Below the pieces are notes generated by a model. The model was given only the letters and a program-made list of their open reading frames with translations. It was not told the DNA's origin and searched no databases. Below, one piece after another: positions 48,287 to 59,496 of a DNA stretch of 64,000 nucleotides. Source of the DNA: Manihot esculenta (Eukaryota; Streptophyta; Magnoliopsida; Malpighiales; Euphorbiaceae); NCBI RefSeq assembly GCF_001659605.2, contig NC_035164.2, positions 7,632,955 to 7,696,954 on the forward strand. The letters run 5' to 3'. Position 1 is the first letter of the stretch. Every line of letters begins with the position of its first letter. A program made the position numbers and the translations under genes.

Positions 48287-50250
48287 TGTAACAATCCGGA
48301 AATCGGACCGCTACCGGCGCTAGGATCCAGATCGACTTAAGGTCGTCGGGACCCGTAGCAAGCCTAACATACATCCTATAAACCTGGTAAAATCCCATAC
48401 ATGACGAACATTTCAAAAACTTTACTTTAAAACATTTTATATTTCAAGCTTGACCTGTGCAATCCTTATAAACTGTAAACATATAACCCATGTTAGAGCC
48501 CTCATCAAATGCCCTAGTGTGGTCAACAACACATATATCAAGCTTGGTTCTCATATCTCATCAATAAAAATATTACATAGAGATCATGTTAACAGGGATT
48601 TCAACAACCAATAGGGCAAAACACAATTCTAATAACCATAAGAATATTACATGTCCACACTATTATATTACAACAACAACAAAAATCTCACCCTTGCTGA
48701 CTTCCTGTGCTATCTCAAACCCTGCAACTTGGGGGTTAGGGAGAGGGGGTAAGCTATAAGAGCCTAGTGAGTAGAACAGTAAAAATAATTTAATAATCAT
48801 ATGCTTTCATGAAATGCATCACAGCACAAACAATTCACATCACGAATGGACTGACCCAAAAATCCCTCTACTCTATGCCCGGCCCTCGATGGAGCTCCTC
48901 AGGATTACTTTACATACATAAGCTGTGTACCAAGGGCGTAGAATGGGCAACCCTAGTCTTCCATTACATAACATTACATCTAGAGGGCTAATGGGTCGTT
49001 CTGTTGTCCATCCACACCAACATCAAATTATGCAATGCAGCATATTCGTGAAATCCAGTGCAAATAGCCTAATACATATACATGGTATCCATGATGCATG
49101 AGCATGCTTAAAACATTTGATTAGTTAGTTCTATTCACCTCTGGCTGACGCTTGACTAACTCTGAAGCAGCTAACTCACTGCCGGCCTCTAGGGTCTCTC
49201 TGGTCCGATCCTACACAGGTGGACTTAGATGAGGGACCACACAAGCTCTAACAAGACTCTAAACATCTTCTCAAAAACCCCTTAAAACATCCTAAAACAA
49301 TCATATAAAACACCCAAGGAAGGGCTGGACAGAGGACTTTCAGCGGCAGGTTCGGCGGCCGAAGGTCCCTTCCAGATCCGAAAGTCAGGCACTTTCGGAA
49401 GATCCGAAAGTCAGGCACTTTCAGGGGCAGGTTCGGCGGCCGAACATTGTTTCGACGGCCGAACCTGGTTCCCTCCGAACAGCAGGTTTGAATCTGCCAC
49501 AAGCATTTCCAACCCCAAAACTCTCAAATCCTCACACCCAACAACTAAAAGCATGCATACACACTCCCACAAGCATAAGGGGGGGTAAAAACTAACCTAA
49601 ACCCCCAACAAACATCAACATAACTGTAACGCCCCGGAAAATCGGACCGCTACCGGCGCTAGGATCCGGGTCGACTTAAGGCCGCCGGGACCCGTAGCAA
49701 GCCTGACATATAACCTGTAACCCTGTATAATCCCATACATGATCAACAACATGCATAAAAATTAAAACTTTTCTTCATACATACTGTCATCAACTAACTC
49801 AACCTGTGCATACTCTGATCATATACATAACATAGTCCCTCTGTGGGATCTCATCAAGCCTTAAAGGCAAAACAACCTGTGTTGAGTTAGTTTACATAAA
49901 CATCATAACATAAGATCATGTATATACAAAAGGGATTAACAATATATTATGGTCAAGCACAACTCTATCCTCAATAACCTCATTACATAACATCCTGAAT
50001 ATTTTTACATTTCATCATAATACAATTGTCATGTCCACAAACTAACTATTACATACATATGACTTTTTCTCGTCTTGTCTTCTCTATCTATCCCGTACCT
50101 GCAAACCTGGGGGTTAGGGGAGAGGGGTGAGCTAGATGCCCAGTGAGTAGAACTGTAAAAAGAATGTTTAAAACATGCTATCATGAAATGCGTCACTGCA
50201 CAAATAAATCACACCACGGATGGACTGATTCAAAAATCCCTCAACTCCAT

Positions 50251-50371
50251 GCCCGGCCCTATTATGGGCACCACAGGACTTCGTATTGCCCGGCCCTATT
50301 ATGGGCACCACAGGACTTCGTACTCGGAGTTATTGCCCGGCCCTATTATGGGCACCACAGGACTTCGTATA
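50251..50371 (-). repeat. Minisatellite in solo LTR F, three units
   Basis: Units start at 50251, 50288 and 50335. Each begins GCCCGGCCCTATTATGGGCA, continues CCACAGGACTTCG, and contains the complementary pair GCCC…GGGC. It occupies the same leader position as the unrelated minisatellites in elements A and B. Confidence 0.85.
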
Positions 50372-51444
50372 TAGAAGGCTAATGAATCATCCTAATGTCC
50401 ATCCACTATCATCTATCACAACAATACAATGCGGCATAGTCGTGAATTCTAATGCAAACAACCTATAATATGATCATGATGCATGAAGCATGATAAAAGC
50501 ATTTCATTTCTTAATTTAAAAGGTTAAGTTTAGTTCCACTCACCTCTGGCTGACTCTGACAAACTCTGTAGCAGCTGGCTCACTGCTGGGGTCCTTGGTT
50601 CCTCGGGTCCGAACCTACACAGGTGGACTCCAATGAGGGACCAAACATACATAAACATAACTCTAACATATTCCCCAAAAACCCCCTAAAACATCCTGAA
50701 AATATCACATAGAGATATGCATGAAGTGGCTGAACAGGGCACTTTCGGCGGCACCTTCGGCGGCCGAAAGTCCTGGACAGAGACGAAACTCAGGTAGGTT
50801 CGGCGGCACCTTCGGCGGCCGAAAGTCCCAGACAGAGACGAAAGTCTCTCTTCGGGGGCAACTTCGGCAGCCGAAAGGCCTGCCTCCCCAGCCATGTTCG
50901 GCGGCCGAAAGTGCCTTCGGCTGCCAAACCTGGTTTCTGCCAAAGGGCAGAAACTTGGCTCCTTTGTGCATTTTCGCCTCCAAACTCACCAATCATGCAT
51001 ATATCTCACCCAAATCAAGCATACAAGCTCCTAGGGGCCTCAAAACATCAAATACCCCAACTACAACACTTCAAGCATACTCAAACATGCCACATTGTTC
51101 ATAAATCACATAAAACCTAACATAGCTCCACTAACTTAAACATGCATTTCTACCCCATAAAACTTCTTAAAACTTCTTTAAAACACATGAGGAGCTTAAG
51201 ATCGGCTCTTACCTCTTGAAGATCGAGAGAGAGACGACCTAAACTTGGAGATCCACGAAAATGAGCTCCTGAGTTCCCAAAGCTCCAAAACTTGGTTTAA
51301 ATGTTCAAAACCTTCAATGCAAGCTTAAAACTCAAGAAGAATGGTAGGGATTTGGAGGAAAAACACTAGATTTGGAAGAGGGAGGTCGGAAGCTAGCTGT
51401 GGCCGAAAATGGGAGAAAGCTCACCCATTTCGGCTAAGTGCCCC

Positions 51445-51451
51445 TTTTATA
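51445..51451 (-). promoter_or_regulatory. TATA box in solo LTR F
   Basis: TATAAAAGG on the minus strand, within the conserved TGGCCAGCCACCTATAAAAG context. The solo LTR could still act as a promoter pointing left. Confidence 0.55.
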
Positions 51452-52514
51452 GGTGGCTGGCCAGGCCACGTTCGGGGGCCAAATGTGCCTCCGCATCCAT
51501 GTAATGTTCGGCGGCCGAACTTGACTTTCGGCGGCCGAACCTGGACTGCCCTCACTCATGCTTTCGGGGGCCTAACGTGCCTCCAAAACGCATACATGTT
51601 CGGCGGCCGAACTTGACTTTCGGCGGCCGAACCTGGGTTTTCCTCCAATGCTATTTTCATGCAAAAACTCATTTAGTTTCATACTTTAAAACATTAAAAT
51701 TCATGAAAACATTTTGTAAAACATGTCTTTACCCTTCTAGAAGTTCCCGACATCCGAAATTCCACCGGACGGTAGGAATTCCGATACCGGAGTCTAGCCG
51801 GGTATTACAATAACATCACATTTAACATAAATCTAACATAAACCCTAAAACATAGATCTACCCATTTTACACATTAAAACTCTTAAAAACTTCATTAAAA
51901 TATCATAAAAGATGAGGATCTACACTTACCTCTTGAAGATCGAGAGAAGATGTGATCCAAACTCGGAGATGAGGAGAAAAGGGTCTCCGGAAGTCTCCAA
52001 GCTCTAAAACTTCGATATTGGCTTGAAATCTTAAAAAACAAGTTAAAACTCATAAAGATCTTGGAGAAAAACATAAAATCAACCAAAACAACCATGGAAG
52101 GGCAAAAACTCACCTATGCCTGAAAATGGAGAGGAAAACTCACCCATTTTCAGACAGAGGGCCTTTTATAGGTGGCTGACAAGAACACCTTCGGAGGCCT
52201 AAAGTGCTCCCGGAACAGCCCCTTGTTCGGCGGCCGAACCTGGGTTTTTCCTCCATGACTTTTTCTTTCAAAACTCAATTTTCTTTCTTCATTAAAACCA
52301 TAAAACATGTAAAAACATTTTATGAAAACCTTATTTTACCCTTTTAGGAGGTTTCGACATTCGAGATTTCCGGATTCTAACGGAGATTCCGCCGGAAAGT
52401 TGGAATTCTGATGACGGGTTCTAGCTGGGTATTACAATTTAGATAATTCTAGCTCAAGTTATGTCATATTTACTAAAATTGGTCGCAGAGTATCAAAGTA
52501 GCACTATCATTAAC

Positions 52515-52905
52515 TCAAGGGAAAAGTATAAAAAAAATATCATATGATTTCACTCATTTTCGTTCGTGGTATATAGTTCAATTTGTGTCAAAATAGTACT
52601 TGTAGTATAATACCGTTAGCAAAAAGCATTAATTTTCTAACGCGGTCAAGAATTGCTGACGTGATAAATAAAATATAGTTATTAATTAAAAAGGAAAAGT
52701 ATAAAAAGATATCTTGTGGTTTTATTCAAAATATATAATTTTTATATCAATATTTTTTACGGCATCTAAAAATTGCGACTATTTACTAACGACGCAGATA
52801 TCACGGATATTATTTTGACACAAATTAAATCACATATCTTAAAATGAAAAATCGATAAACTCAAAAAACACTTTTTTGTACTGTCCTCTTATCTTAACAT
52901 ATGTT
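52515..52905. mobile_element. Small foldback element
   Basis: Complementary segments ATTTGTGTCAAAATAGTA (about 52573-52590) and TATTTTGACACAAATT (about 52791-52806) flank an AT-rich centre with GCTGACGTGATAAAT. A second start-like segment (GGAAAAGTATAAAAAGATAT) occurs inside. Ends are approximate. Confidence 0.5.
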
Positions 52906-53948
52906 TAATAGTGACTTGTTTCTTTTAAATGAGCACAAACTATATAAACTTGTAGCTTCCTAGTTCACCTCTTTTTTCCTATCCTTTAGCTTTGGTGCTT
53001 TGGTTATCCTCTCCCTCTATCAATTTCAGCAACAAAACAGTAATTTAAATTAACTTTTAAAAAAATCAAAATATGAAATTCAATCATGTCACTTTCTTTT
53101 TTTTATTTAATTAGTATATGTCAATTAATTGAAAAAATAATTAAGAAAAATCTATTAAATTTTTATTTATACATATACTAACAATTAAAATAAAATTACA
53201 TTTAATTAAAAATTTTATCATTAGTAAAATTATGTAATATAATTATTATATAATAAATTATATTATTAAAATAAAATAATAAATAATTTTCCCTTAAAAG
53301 TTGCATTTGTTATATAATTATTTATTGGGTGTAAGTATGTCATTAGTATTCTCCACTGAGGAAATTATGTATAAATAAAATTATTTATAAAAGGACAAAG
53401 GGGTTATGTGTCCCTAACAATATTGGTGAATAACATTAGCTATTATTTTCTTTATAAAAAAATATTGGTGAATAAGTAATTAAAATTAATTTTTATTACT
53501 AACGAGTTTTGGAATGGTTTGAATTTTTTTTATTTAAATTCAATTTTTATGAGTGAATATCGAAAATATTTTATTTTTTAGCGAATCAATTTAATATGAA
53601 AAGAATAATTAACATATGTAATTATATATAAAAAAACCCTAGGCACATCCTGCTGATACTAAATGGTAGTCTATTTTTTAGTATTTGTTCTCATTTTAAA
53701 TATATTTCAAATTACATGTTCTTAAAAAATTAGTTATAATATCATTGGTAATTTTTGAAGGAAGGAGAATAAAAAATATGATTTGAGACTTAAGTTTCAT
53801 TTATTTTTAAAAAATAATTTGTTGAAAAATATTTTCTATAAAAAATATTTTTTAGTAAAATAATTTATTTTTTCTTTTTTAATTTTAATTTAAAATAAAA
53901 TTTATTAACAAATATATATATATAAAGATTTTTGGTTATATCCATTGT
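52906..53948. other. AT-rich intergenic DNA
   Basis: No recognisable gene or repeat. Confidence 0.6.
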
Positions 53949-53949
53949 A

Positions 53950-54435
53950 GGGTCAGTAGTATACGGTTTAAATTAAAAAAATCGATTGAATTAAATTAAT
54001 TTAAAATTTTAATTTAGTTTTTTATTCATTTCGGTTTGATTTTTAATTTCAAAAATTTCAATTATTTTAATTTGATTTTAATTAAAAAAATTAAAAAATT
54101 GAACCGAACTTATTAGTAATAATAGTATATTATTTTTAATAACATAGAGATTAAATCATATTAAAATTAAAATATTTCAATTAAATTTAAGATATTAAAA
54201 ATAAAGTATAAAAAATAAAAAAAATTATTAAAAATTGAAATCGAACTAAATTGAATAAGATCATACTGATTTAGTTTGATTTAATTCTGATCAAAATTAA
54301 TTCGGTTTGATTTTTATAAATATTAAAATTTTTATTTTTATTTTGTTCGGTTCGATTTTGAATTGAAGTAAAAATATTAAAATTTTTATTTTTGTTTTGT
54401 TCAGTTCGATTTTGAATCGAATCGATTGAATGTTA
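53950..54435 (+). mobile_element. MITE family M, copy 3
   Basis: Same order of segments as copy 1: CAGTAGTATACGGTTTAAAT at the start, ATTAGTAATAATAGTATATT in the middle and GAATCGATTGAATG at the end. Near the right end a segment of about 60 bp (ATATTAAAATTTTTATTTTT, then TTGTTCGGTTCGATTTTGAA) is tandemly duplicated. Confidence 0.7.
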
Positions 54436-54944
54436 AGCAGTAGGTGTTAGTTGTTTTAATAGATGTTAATTATTTCATAAACAGTTAACTGTTAGATAAT
54501 AACTATTAGTGATTAGTTATTTATATAACGATTAAAGCTGAGTATTTGATATAAAATAAATATTAGATTAGCTGTTAAATGTAAAATAATAATAAAATAT
54601 ATGAATAAATATTACTAAAGATTACCCTAAATTACAATTTACATAAATCAATATTTTTTTAATAGATCAATAATAGAAAATATCAATTATTTTTAAACTA
54701 ACAAACTGGTTTTATTTTTTAGTACACCACAACAATTAGCAGTATTATTTACAAATGCAACAGATCGATGAGACAGTATAAAAAATCATAAAATGTGACA
54801 ATAGAAAGGATTTATATATTAAAATTTAGATTTATAAATTTATAAAAGAAAAATAAAAGGATATAAATATTAAAAAAATATAATTAGTGGTTGAAAAAAA
54901 TATAAAAAATATAAAAAAATATAATTGAAGCTAAGGATTTAATA

Positions 54945-54953
54945 AAGCATTAA
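54945..54953. other. 9-bp target site duplication, left
   Basis: AAGCATTAA directly before the foldback element; the identical nonamer follows it at 56676-56684. Confidence 0.9.
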
Positions 54954-55240
54954 GAGCAATTTTTCAAATCATGTATGTTTAAAAAAATAATTTTAAAATG
55001 ATGCAGGATCCGAAAATATTTTCGGATCATGTGTGTCAACCCAGCTTGTTCGGCAGTCATACTGTCGAACACGCTGGTTCGACACTCAAAGTGTCGAACA
55101 GCAGCAAGTTCGACACTATGAGTGTCGAACTTTGCTGATTTGTGCCGCGGGTAAATTATCTGCCCGAAGAGAAGCAGGCCAACATTCTTCGGCACTCTAA
55201 GTGCCGAAGATGTGAAAGCTGCATGCACCTGCATGGTGCA
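54954..55240 (+). repeat. Left-arm terminal unit 1 with seven mini-palindromes
   Basis: Palindromes in order: 55007-55028 (GATCCGAAAA arms), 55048-55070, 55077-55099, 55108-55130, 55148-55166, 55187-55209 and about 55220-55240. Four are exactly 10-bp arm, 3-nt spacer, 10-bp arm. Their arms are GTTCGGCAGT, GTTCGACACT (twice) and CTTCGGCACT, each followed by its complement. The first three of these start 29 and 31 bp apart. Confidence 0.9.
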
Positions 55241-55527
55241 GAGCAATTTTTCAAATCATGTATGTTTAAAAAAATAATTTTAAAATGATGTAGGATCCGA
55301 AAATATTTTCGGATCCTGTGTGTCAACCCAGCTTGTTCGGCAGTCATACTGTCGAACACGCTGGTTCGACACTCAAAGTGTCGAACAGCAGCAAGTTCGA
55401 CACTATGAGTGTCGAACTTTGCTGATTTGTGCCGCGGGCAAATTATCTGCCCGAAGAGAAGCAGGCCAACATTCTTCGGCACTCTAAGTGCCGAATATGT
55501 GAAAGCTGCATGCACCTGCATGGTGCA
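55241..55527 (+). repeat. Left-arm terminal unit 2, tandem copy of unit 1
   Basis: Same 287 bp as the preceding unit with about four substitutions seen by eye. One turns GTAAATTATC into GCAAATTATC within a palindrome. It also begins with the terminal GAGCAATTTTTC, so the element carries two potential left ends. Confidence 0.9.
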
Positions 55528-56387
55528 TGCATGCAATTATATAAAAAAAAATTATTATTTATTTTTTTATATTATAATAATAAATAATTTTACTTTATAT
55601 TTAAATTTTTGTTAAAATTTTTTAATATATATTAAAAATTAATAATTTTAAAATAAATAATTTATATTATAATAATAATAAATTATTTATTATTAATTTT
55701 ATTGATGTTTAAGTTTTTGTAAATAATTTTGTTAGAAAATATACAATTTAATATTTTTAAAATAAATAATAACTATGAAAATAAAATGAAGTATTTTTTT
55801 ATTAATATAATAATTTAATTTTTAAAAATATTTTATCCGTTCTATTTATTTATTATTTTAAATTTATTATTTAATTTTTATTACAACAAATTATAATAAA
55901 TTATAATAAAATTATAATCTAAAAAAATAAATAATAAGCAGAAAGGGCTGTTTCATTCTTTGATCTGCTAAACATTCGATCATAATTTTATAGTTTTATT
56001 ACAACAAATTATAATAAATTATAATAAAATTATAATCTAAAAAAATAAATAATAATTTTAAAATAATAAATAAATAGAATGGATGAAATGTTTTTAAAAA
56101 TTAAATTATTATATTAATAAGAAAAATATTTCATTTTATTTTCATAATTATTATTTATTTTAAAAATATTAAATTATATATTTTCTAATAAAATTATTTA
56201 CAAAAACTTAAACATTAATAAAATTAATAATAAATAATTTATTATTATTATAATATAAATTATTTATTTTAAAATTATTAATTTTTAATATATATTAAAA
56301 AATTTTAACAAAAATTTAAATATAAAATAAAATTATTTATTATTATAATATAAAAAAATAAATAATAATTTTTTTTTATATAATTGC

Positions 56388-56675
56388 ATGCATGCACCAT
56401 GCAGGTGCATGCATGCATGGCCTGCAGGCTCGTGGAAGCCTGCAGCCTTTCACATCTTCGGCACTTAGAGTGCCGAAGAATGTTGGCCTGCTTCTCCTCG
56501 GGCAGATTATCTGCCCGAGACACAAAACAGCAAAGTTCGACACTCATAGTGTCGAACTTGCTGTTGTTCCGCACTGTAATGATCCAGTGTGTTCGGCAGT
56601 CATACTGCCGAACAAACGGATCCTGCATCATTTTAAAATTATTTTTTTAAATATACATAATTTGAAAAATTGCTC
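56388..56675 (-). repeat. Right-arm terminal unit with mini-palindromes
   Basis: This is the inverted counterpart of the left units. 23-bp palindromes are at 56456-56478, 56497-56519, 56535-56557 and 56591-56613, each with 10-bp arms and a 3-nt spacer. Here the arms CTCGGGCAGA and GTTCGGCAGT pair perfectly, while the left-arm copies have mismatches. One palindrome of the left arm is replaced by TTCCGCACTGTAATGATCC. An extra one with arms CTGCAGGCT lies near 56422-56445. Confidence 0.88.
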
Positions 56676-56684
56676 AAGCATTAA

Positions 56685-57654
56685 AGAAAGAAAGTTGATA
56701 GATTTTTTGTATTTAAGAAATTCTTGCATAATTTGATTAAGTTGCTTGAATGTAATATTATCATTATAAGTAGATATTATAAAAATATTTCTTCTATTTT
56801 TAAAATTCAGCTAATAGTTGATTAAAAAATAAAATTCATCTGATTCAAAAATAAAAAAAAAATAAAAATCAAGATATATCATATTGGAAAAAAAGAATTA
56901 TTTTTAGCAAAAATATTTAATAAAATAGGTAAATTAATATGGCAGAATAGAATAAATAAAACTTTTTTGACAATTATTTTAATGAAAATGAAAATAATTA
57001 AAGAATTTAAAGTGATTAAAATTAGACTAAAAAATAATAAAATATTACATTTGATATAATATCTTAATTCTCATGTTTTAATTTTTTAAAATTATTTAAA
57101 ATTATTAATAATTTTATTCACATACACTAAATTTTAAAATTCATTTCATTTCTATCACTAAACTTTAATTTATTTCAATAAAATTATTTTCACTTTAATT
57201 TTATTTCAAAAGAAGTGAATTTAACCTATTCTAACATATTCCTAGGTTACAATATGCAAAAAAAAAAAAAAAATTCATTTTCTGTATTTTTTTTCTGCGT
57301 TTCTTCATTTTTCCATTCCTTTCATAATTCATGTTTAGAGAAATTAAAATTTAATTATTAATAAAATTGATTATTTTGTCTAAAATGAAATCTTAATTTA
57401 ATAAATTTAATACTATTTTATTTATTAGTTATATTTTATTTTACCCATTTTACTATTATTATTTTAGTGTTTATTAAATTAATTTTGTCAAATTGAACTT
57501 AAAGGAAAACTAACTTTTAAGGTTTTAATTTATTCTTCTATAATTAATAAAAGTTTCTGTAAATAAAAGATTTAAATATTTCAAATATAAAGATATGAAA
57601 TATTTTTTTATAATGTATAATAAAGTTGTTTAATAATGTCTATATTTAAAATTA
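56685..57654. other. AT-rich intergenic DNA
   Basis: No recognisable features. Confidence 0.6.
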
Positions 57655-58115
57655 GGAGTGAGCACTCAGTCGGTTTGATTTAAAATTGAACCGAATTGAA
57701 GAAATTGAAAATTAAAATTTTGGTATTTATAAAAATCAAACCGAATTGATTTTGTTCAGAAACTAAATCGAACCGAATTGATCTGATTCGGTTCAATTCA
57801 ATTTGATTTGATCAGTTTAAATTTTTAATAAATTTTTTATTTTTACACTTTATTTTTAGTATTTTAAAATTTAATTGAAATATTTTAATTTTAATATGAT
57901 CTAATCTCTATATTATTTAAAATAATATTATATTATCACTAATAGATTCGGTTTGATTTTTTTAGTTTTTTTATTAAAATCGAACCGAATTGAAATAACT
58001 GAAAATTTAAAAATTAAAAATCGAACCGAACTGAAATAAATAAAAAATTAAACTAAAATTTTAAATTAATTCAGTTGGATCGATTTTTTTAATTTGAACC
58101 GAATACTGTATAAAA
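57655..58115 (-). mobile_element. MITE family M, copy 4 (inverted)
   Basis: It opens AGGAGTGAGCACTCAGTCGG and ends AATTTGAACCGAATACTGTA, the reverse complement of the other copies, with TATTATCACTAATAG in the middle. The terminal parts of the four copies suggest inverted ends related to GAGCA and TTCGGTT. Confidence 0.7.
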
Positions 58116-58949
58116 TATTTAATAATTTATGTTGAAAATGTAATTATCTAAAAATTAATTAAAAATCATTATTCTTTTAAAATAAATAATATTTATTTAT
58201 ATCTAATTACCTGTGCAATTAAATAACTACTTAGCATTATTTATAATATTCAACAATCAATAATGAAAATTTTCATTAATTTTATTTCTATCAAATATTT
58301 AATAATTTATTTTTAAAATTAATTAATTTTTATATTTAGATTTTTATATTTTACTATTATCTTACTAAAAAATCTTAATAAACCATTATATTCAACATAA
58401 ATTTTTTAAACTCTTATTTTATATATTGAAAATTTTTTCTTTTATTTCTAAATTAAAATTTAAATAATCATATTAAATAGCAAGTATATAACATAATTTA
58501 ATAGTAGAATTTAATAATAAAAAATTATTAAAAATAAATATTTTATTAATAAATAATTTTATCAATTAATTAAATATAATAGGTGCGGAAGAAATAAAAT
58601 GAATAAAGGATTCATAACTTGGAAACCTGCTACACTAGGTTAGGGTAATTTTTTTAAATAAAATTAAAATTGAATGATTTCATTAAAATAATTTAAAGTA
58701 GATAAAAAATTATCTCCAAATTATACCTACGTATGAATGTCGGACCAATTTAATTAAAATTTAAATATTTATATTAAAATATAAAATAATATAAAAATTA
58801 AATTTTTTTTATTAACTAACCTATAAATATAGAAAAAATGAAATTAATAAAAGACAGAAATAGAGGAGTAGTTTTATTATTTTAGTATATAGTAACAAAA
58901 ACAATAATATTAATTTTTATTGTTCTCCTCGTTCAGATCTTATCTTTTA
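58116..58949. other. AT-rich intergenic DNA
   Basis: No recognisable features before the presumed left end of the Harbinger element. Confidence 0.55.
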
Positions 58950-59287
58950 GACTATTTCTAACGCTAAATACCATTTTCTTATATTATTTTAATGCAAAAT
59001 ATTAAAATAGTATAATATTATTTTCAACATTATATATAATTTTTAATATAAAAAAATATTTTATTTATATTCTTCGCTTCTCTTAATATTATATTATTTC
59101 TTTTACTTTAACTTTATTTATCTACTTCGCTTAAAAATTTCATATCATTTTATATATTCACCCCATATATTTATATATTTTATATTTTCAATCAATATTC
59201 AAATATTCAATCATATTAGAGGTAAATAAAAATATATTAATTATTAAAAAGTATTAATTAAATATTAATTATAAAAATACATTAATT

Positions 59288-59384
59288 GCATTCACAGATT
59301 TAATCTTGTGGTAAAATGTATATGAATAAATCTGAGAGATCTCAGATTCTACTCCCCCAATCTCCAGTCCCCCATTTCATAAAA
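59288..59384 (+). mobile_element. Short SINE with 15-bp target duplication
   Basis: A 97-bp segment begins GCATTCACAG, includes a tRNA-like pair of internal promoter boxes (TTGTGGTAAAATG and CTCAGATTCTACTCCC), and ends with an A-run. AAAAATACATTAATT flanks it on both sides (59273-59287 and 59385-59399), as expected for LINE-driven insertion. Confidence 0.7.
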
Positions 59385-59496
59385 AAAAATACATTAATTA
59401 AACATTAATTATAAATCTACATTAATTAAATATTAATTAGCAAAATTTAAAATAAAATAGACTCATACATATTATATTATCAATAAAAAATATAAA

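Larger units (their letters stand above)
49625..51809 (-). mobile_element. Solo LTR F (same subfamily as element B) nested in solo LTR E
   Basis: 2185 bp bounded by TGTAAC…GTATTACA with a perfect ATAAC target duplication (49620-49624 and 51810-51814). Its minus-strand start, TGTAATACCCGGCTAGACTC, is the same as in element B, and the spacer sequences between motifs match too. TTCGGC motif clusters lie at about 50740-50935 and 51470-51645; TATAAAA is at 51445-51451 (minus). Confidence 0.9.
48287..52436 (-). mobile_element. Solo LTR E (Tekay-type family), interrupted by solo LTR F
   Basis: The plus strand starts TGTAACAATCCGG and ends GGGTATTACA, that is TGTAATACCC…GTTACA on the minus strand. 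It is flanked by a perfect ATTTA duplication (48282-48286 and 52437-52441). Without the nested LTR and its duplication it is about 1960 bp. It contains TTCGGCGGCCGAA motifs near 49350-49465 and 52225, and TATAAAAGG on the minus strand near 52164-52172. No internal region is present. Confidence 0.88.
54954..56675. mobile_element. Large foldback element with arrays of 23-bp mini-palindromes (Mutator-like size of target duplication)
   Basis: 1722 bp, starting GAGCAATTTTTCAAAT and ending with the complement ATTTGAAAAATTGCTC, flanked by a perfect 9-bp duplication. The left arm has two tandem 287-bp units (54954-55240, 55241-55527) and the right arm has one (about 56388-56675). AT-rich inner arms (55540-55925 and 55985-56375) are also complementary, around a short loop near 55940-55980. 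There is no open frame of note. A 9-bp duplication fits Mutator-like elements. Confidence 0.85.

Noticed and set aside
52615..52640. Possible relation of the 52.5-kb foldback to the 27.9-kb element through TAACGG and GCTGACGTG words
   Set aside because: Only short shared words; not enough to call them one family without an alignment.
54954..55527. Possible CRISPR-like array of regular palindromes
   Set aside because: Spacers are not unique and the repeats are different palindromes inside a transposon in a plant genome.
55156..55536. 98-126 codon frames in the foldback arms (also 54950-55246, 56305-56736)
   Set aside because: They exist on both strands because of the inverted repeats, share peptide text only through DNA identity, and end in AT-rich sequence.
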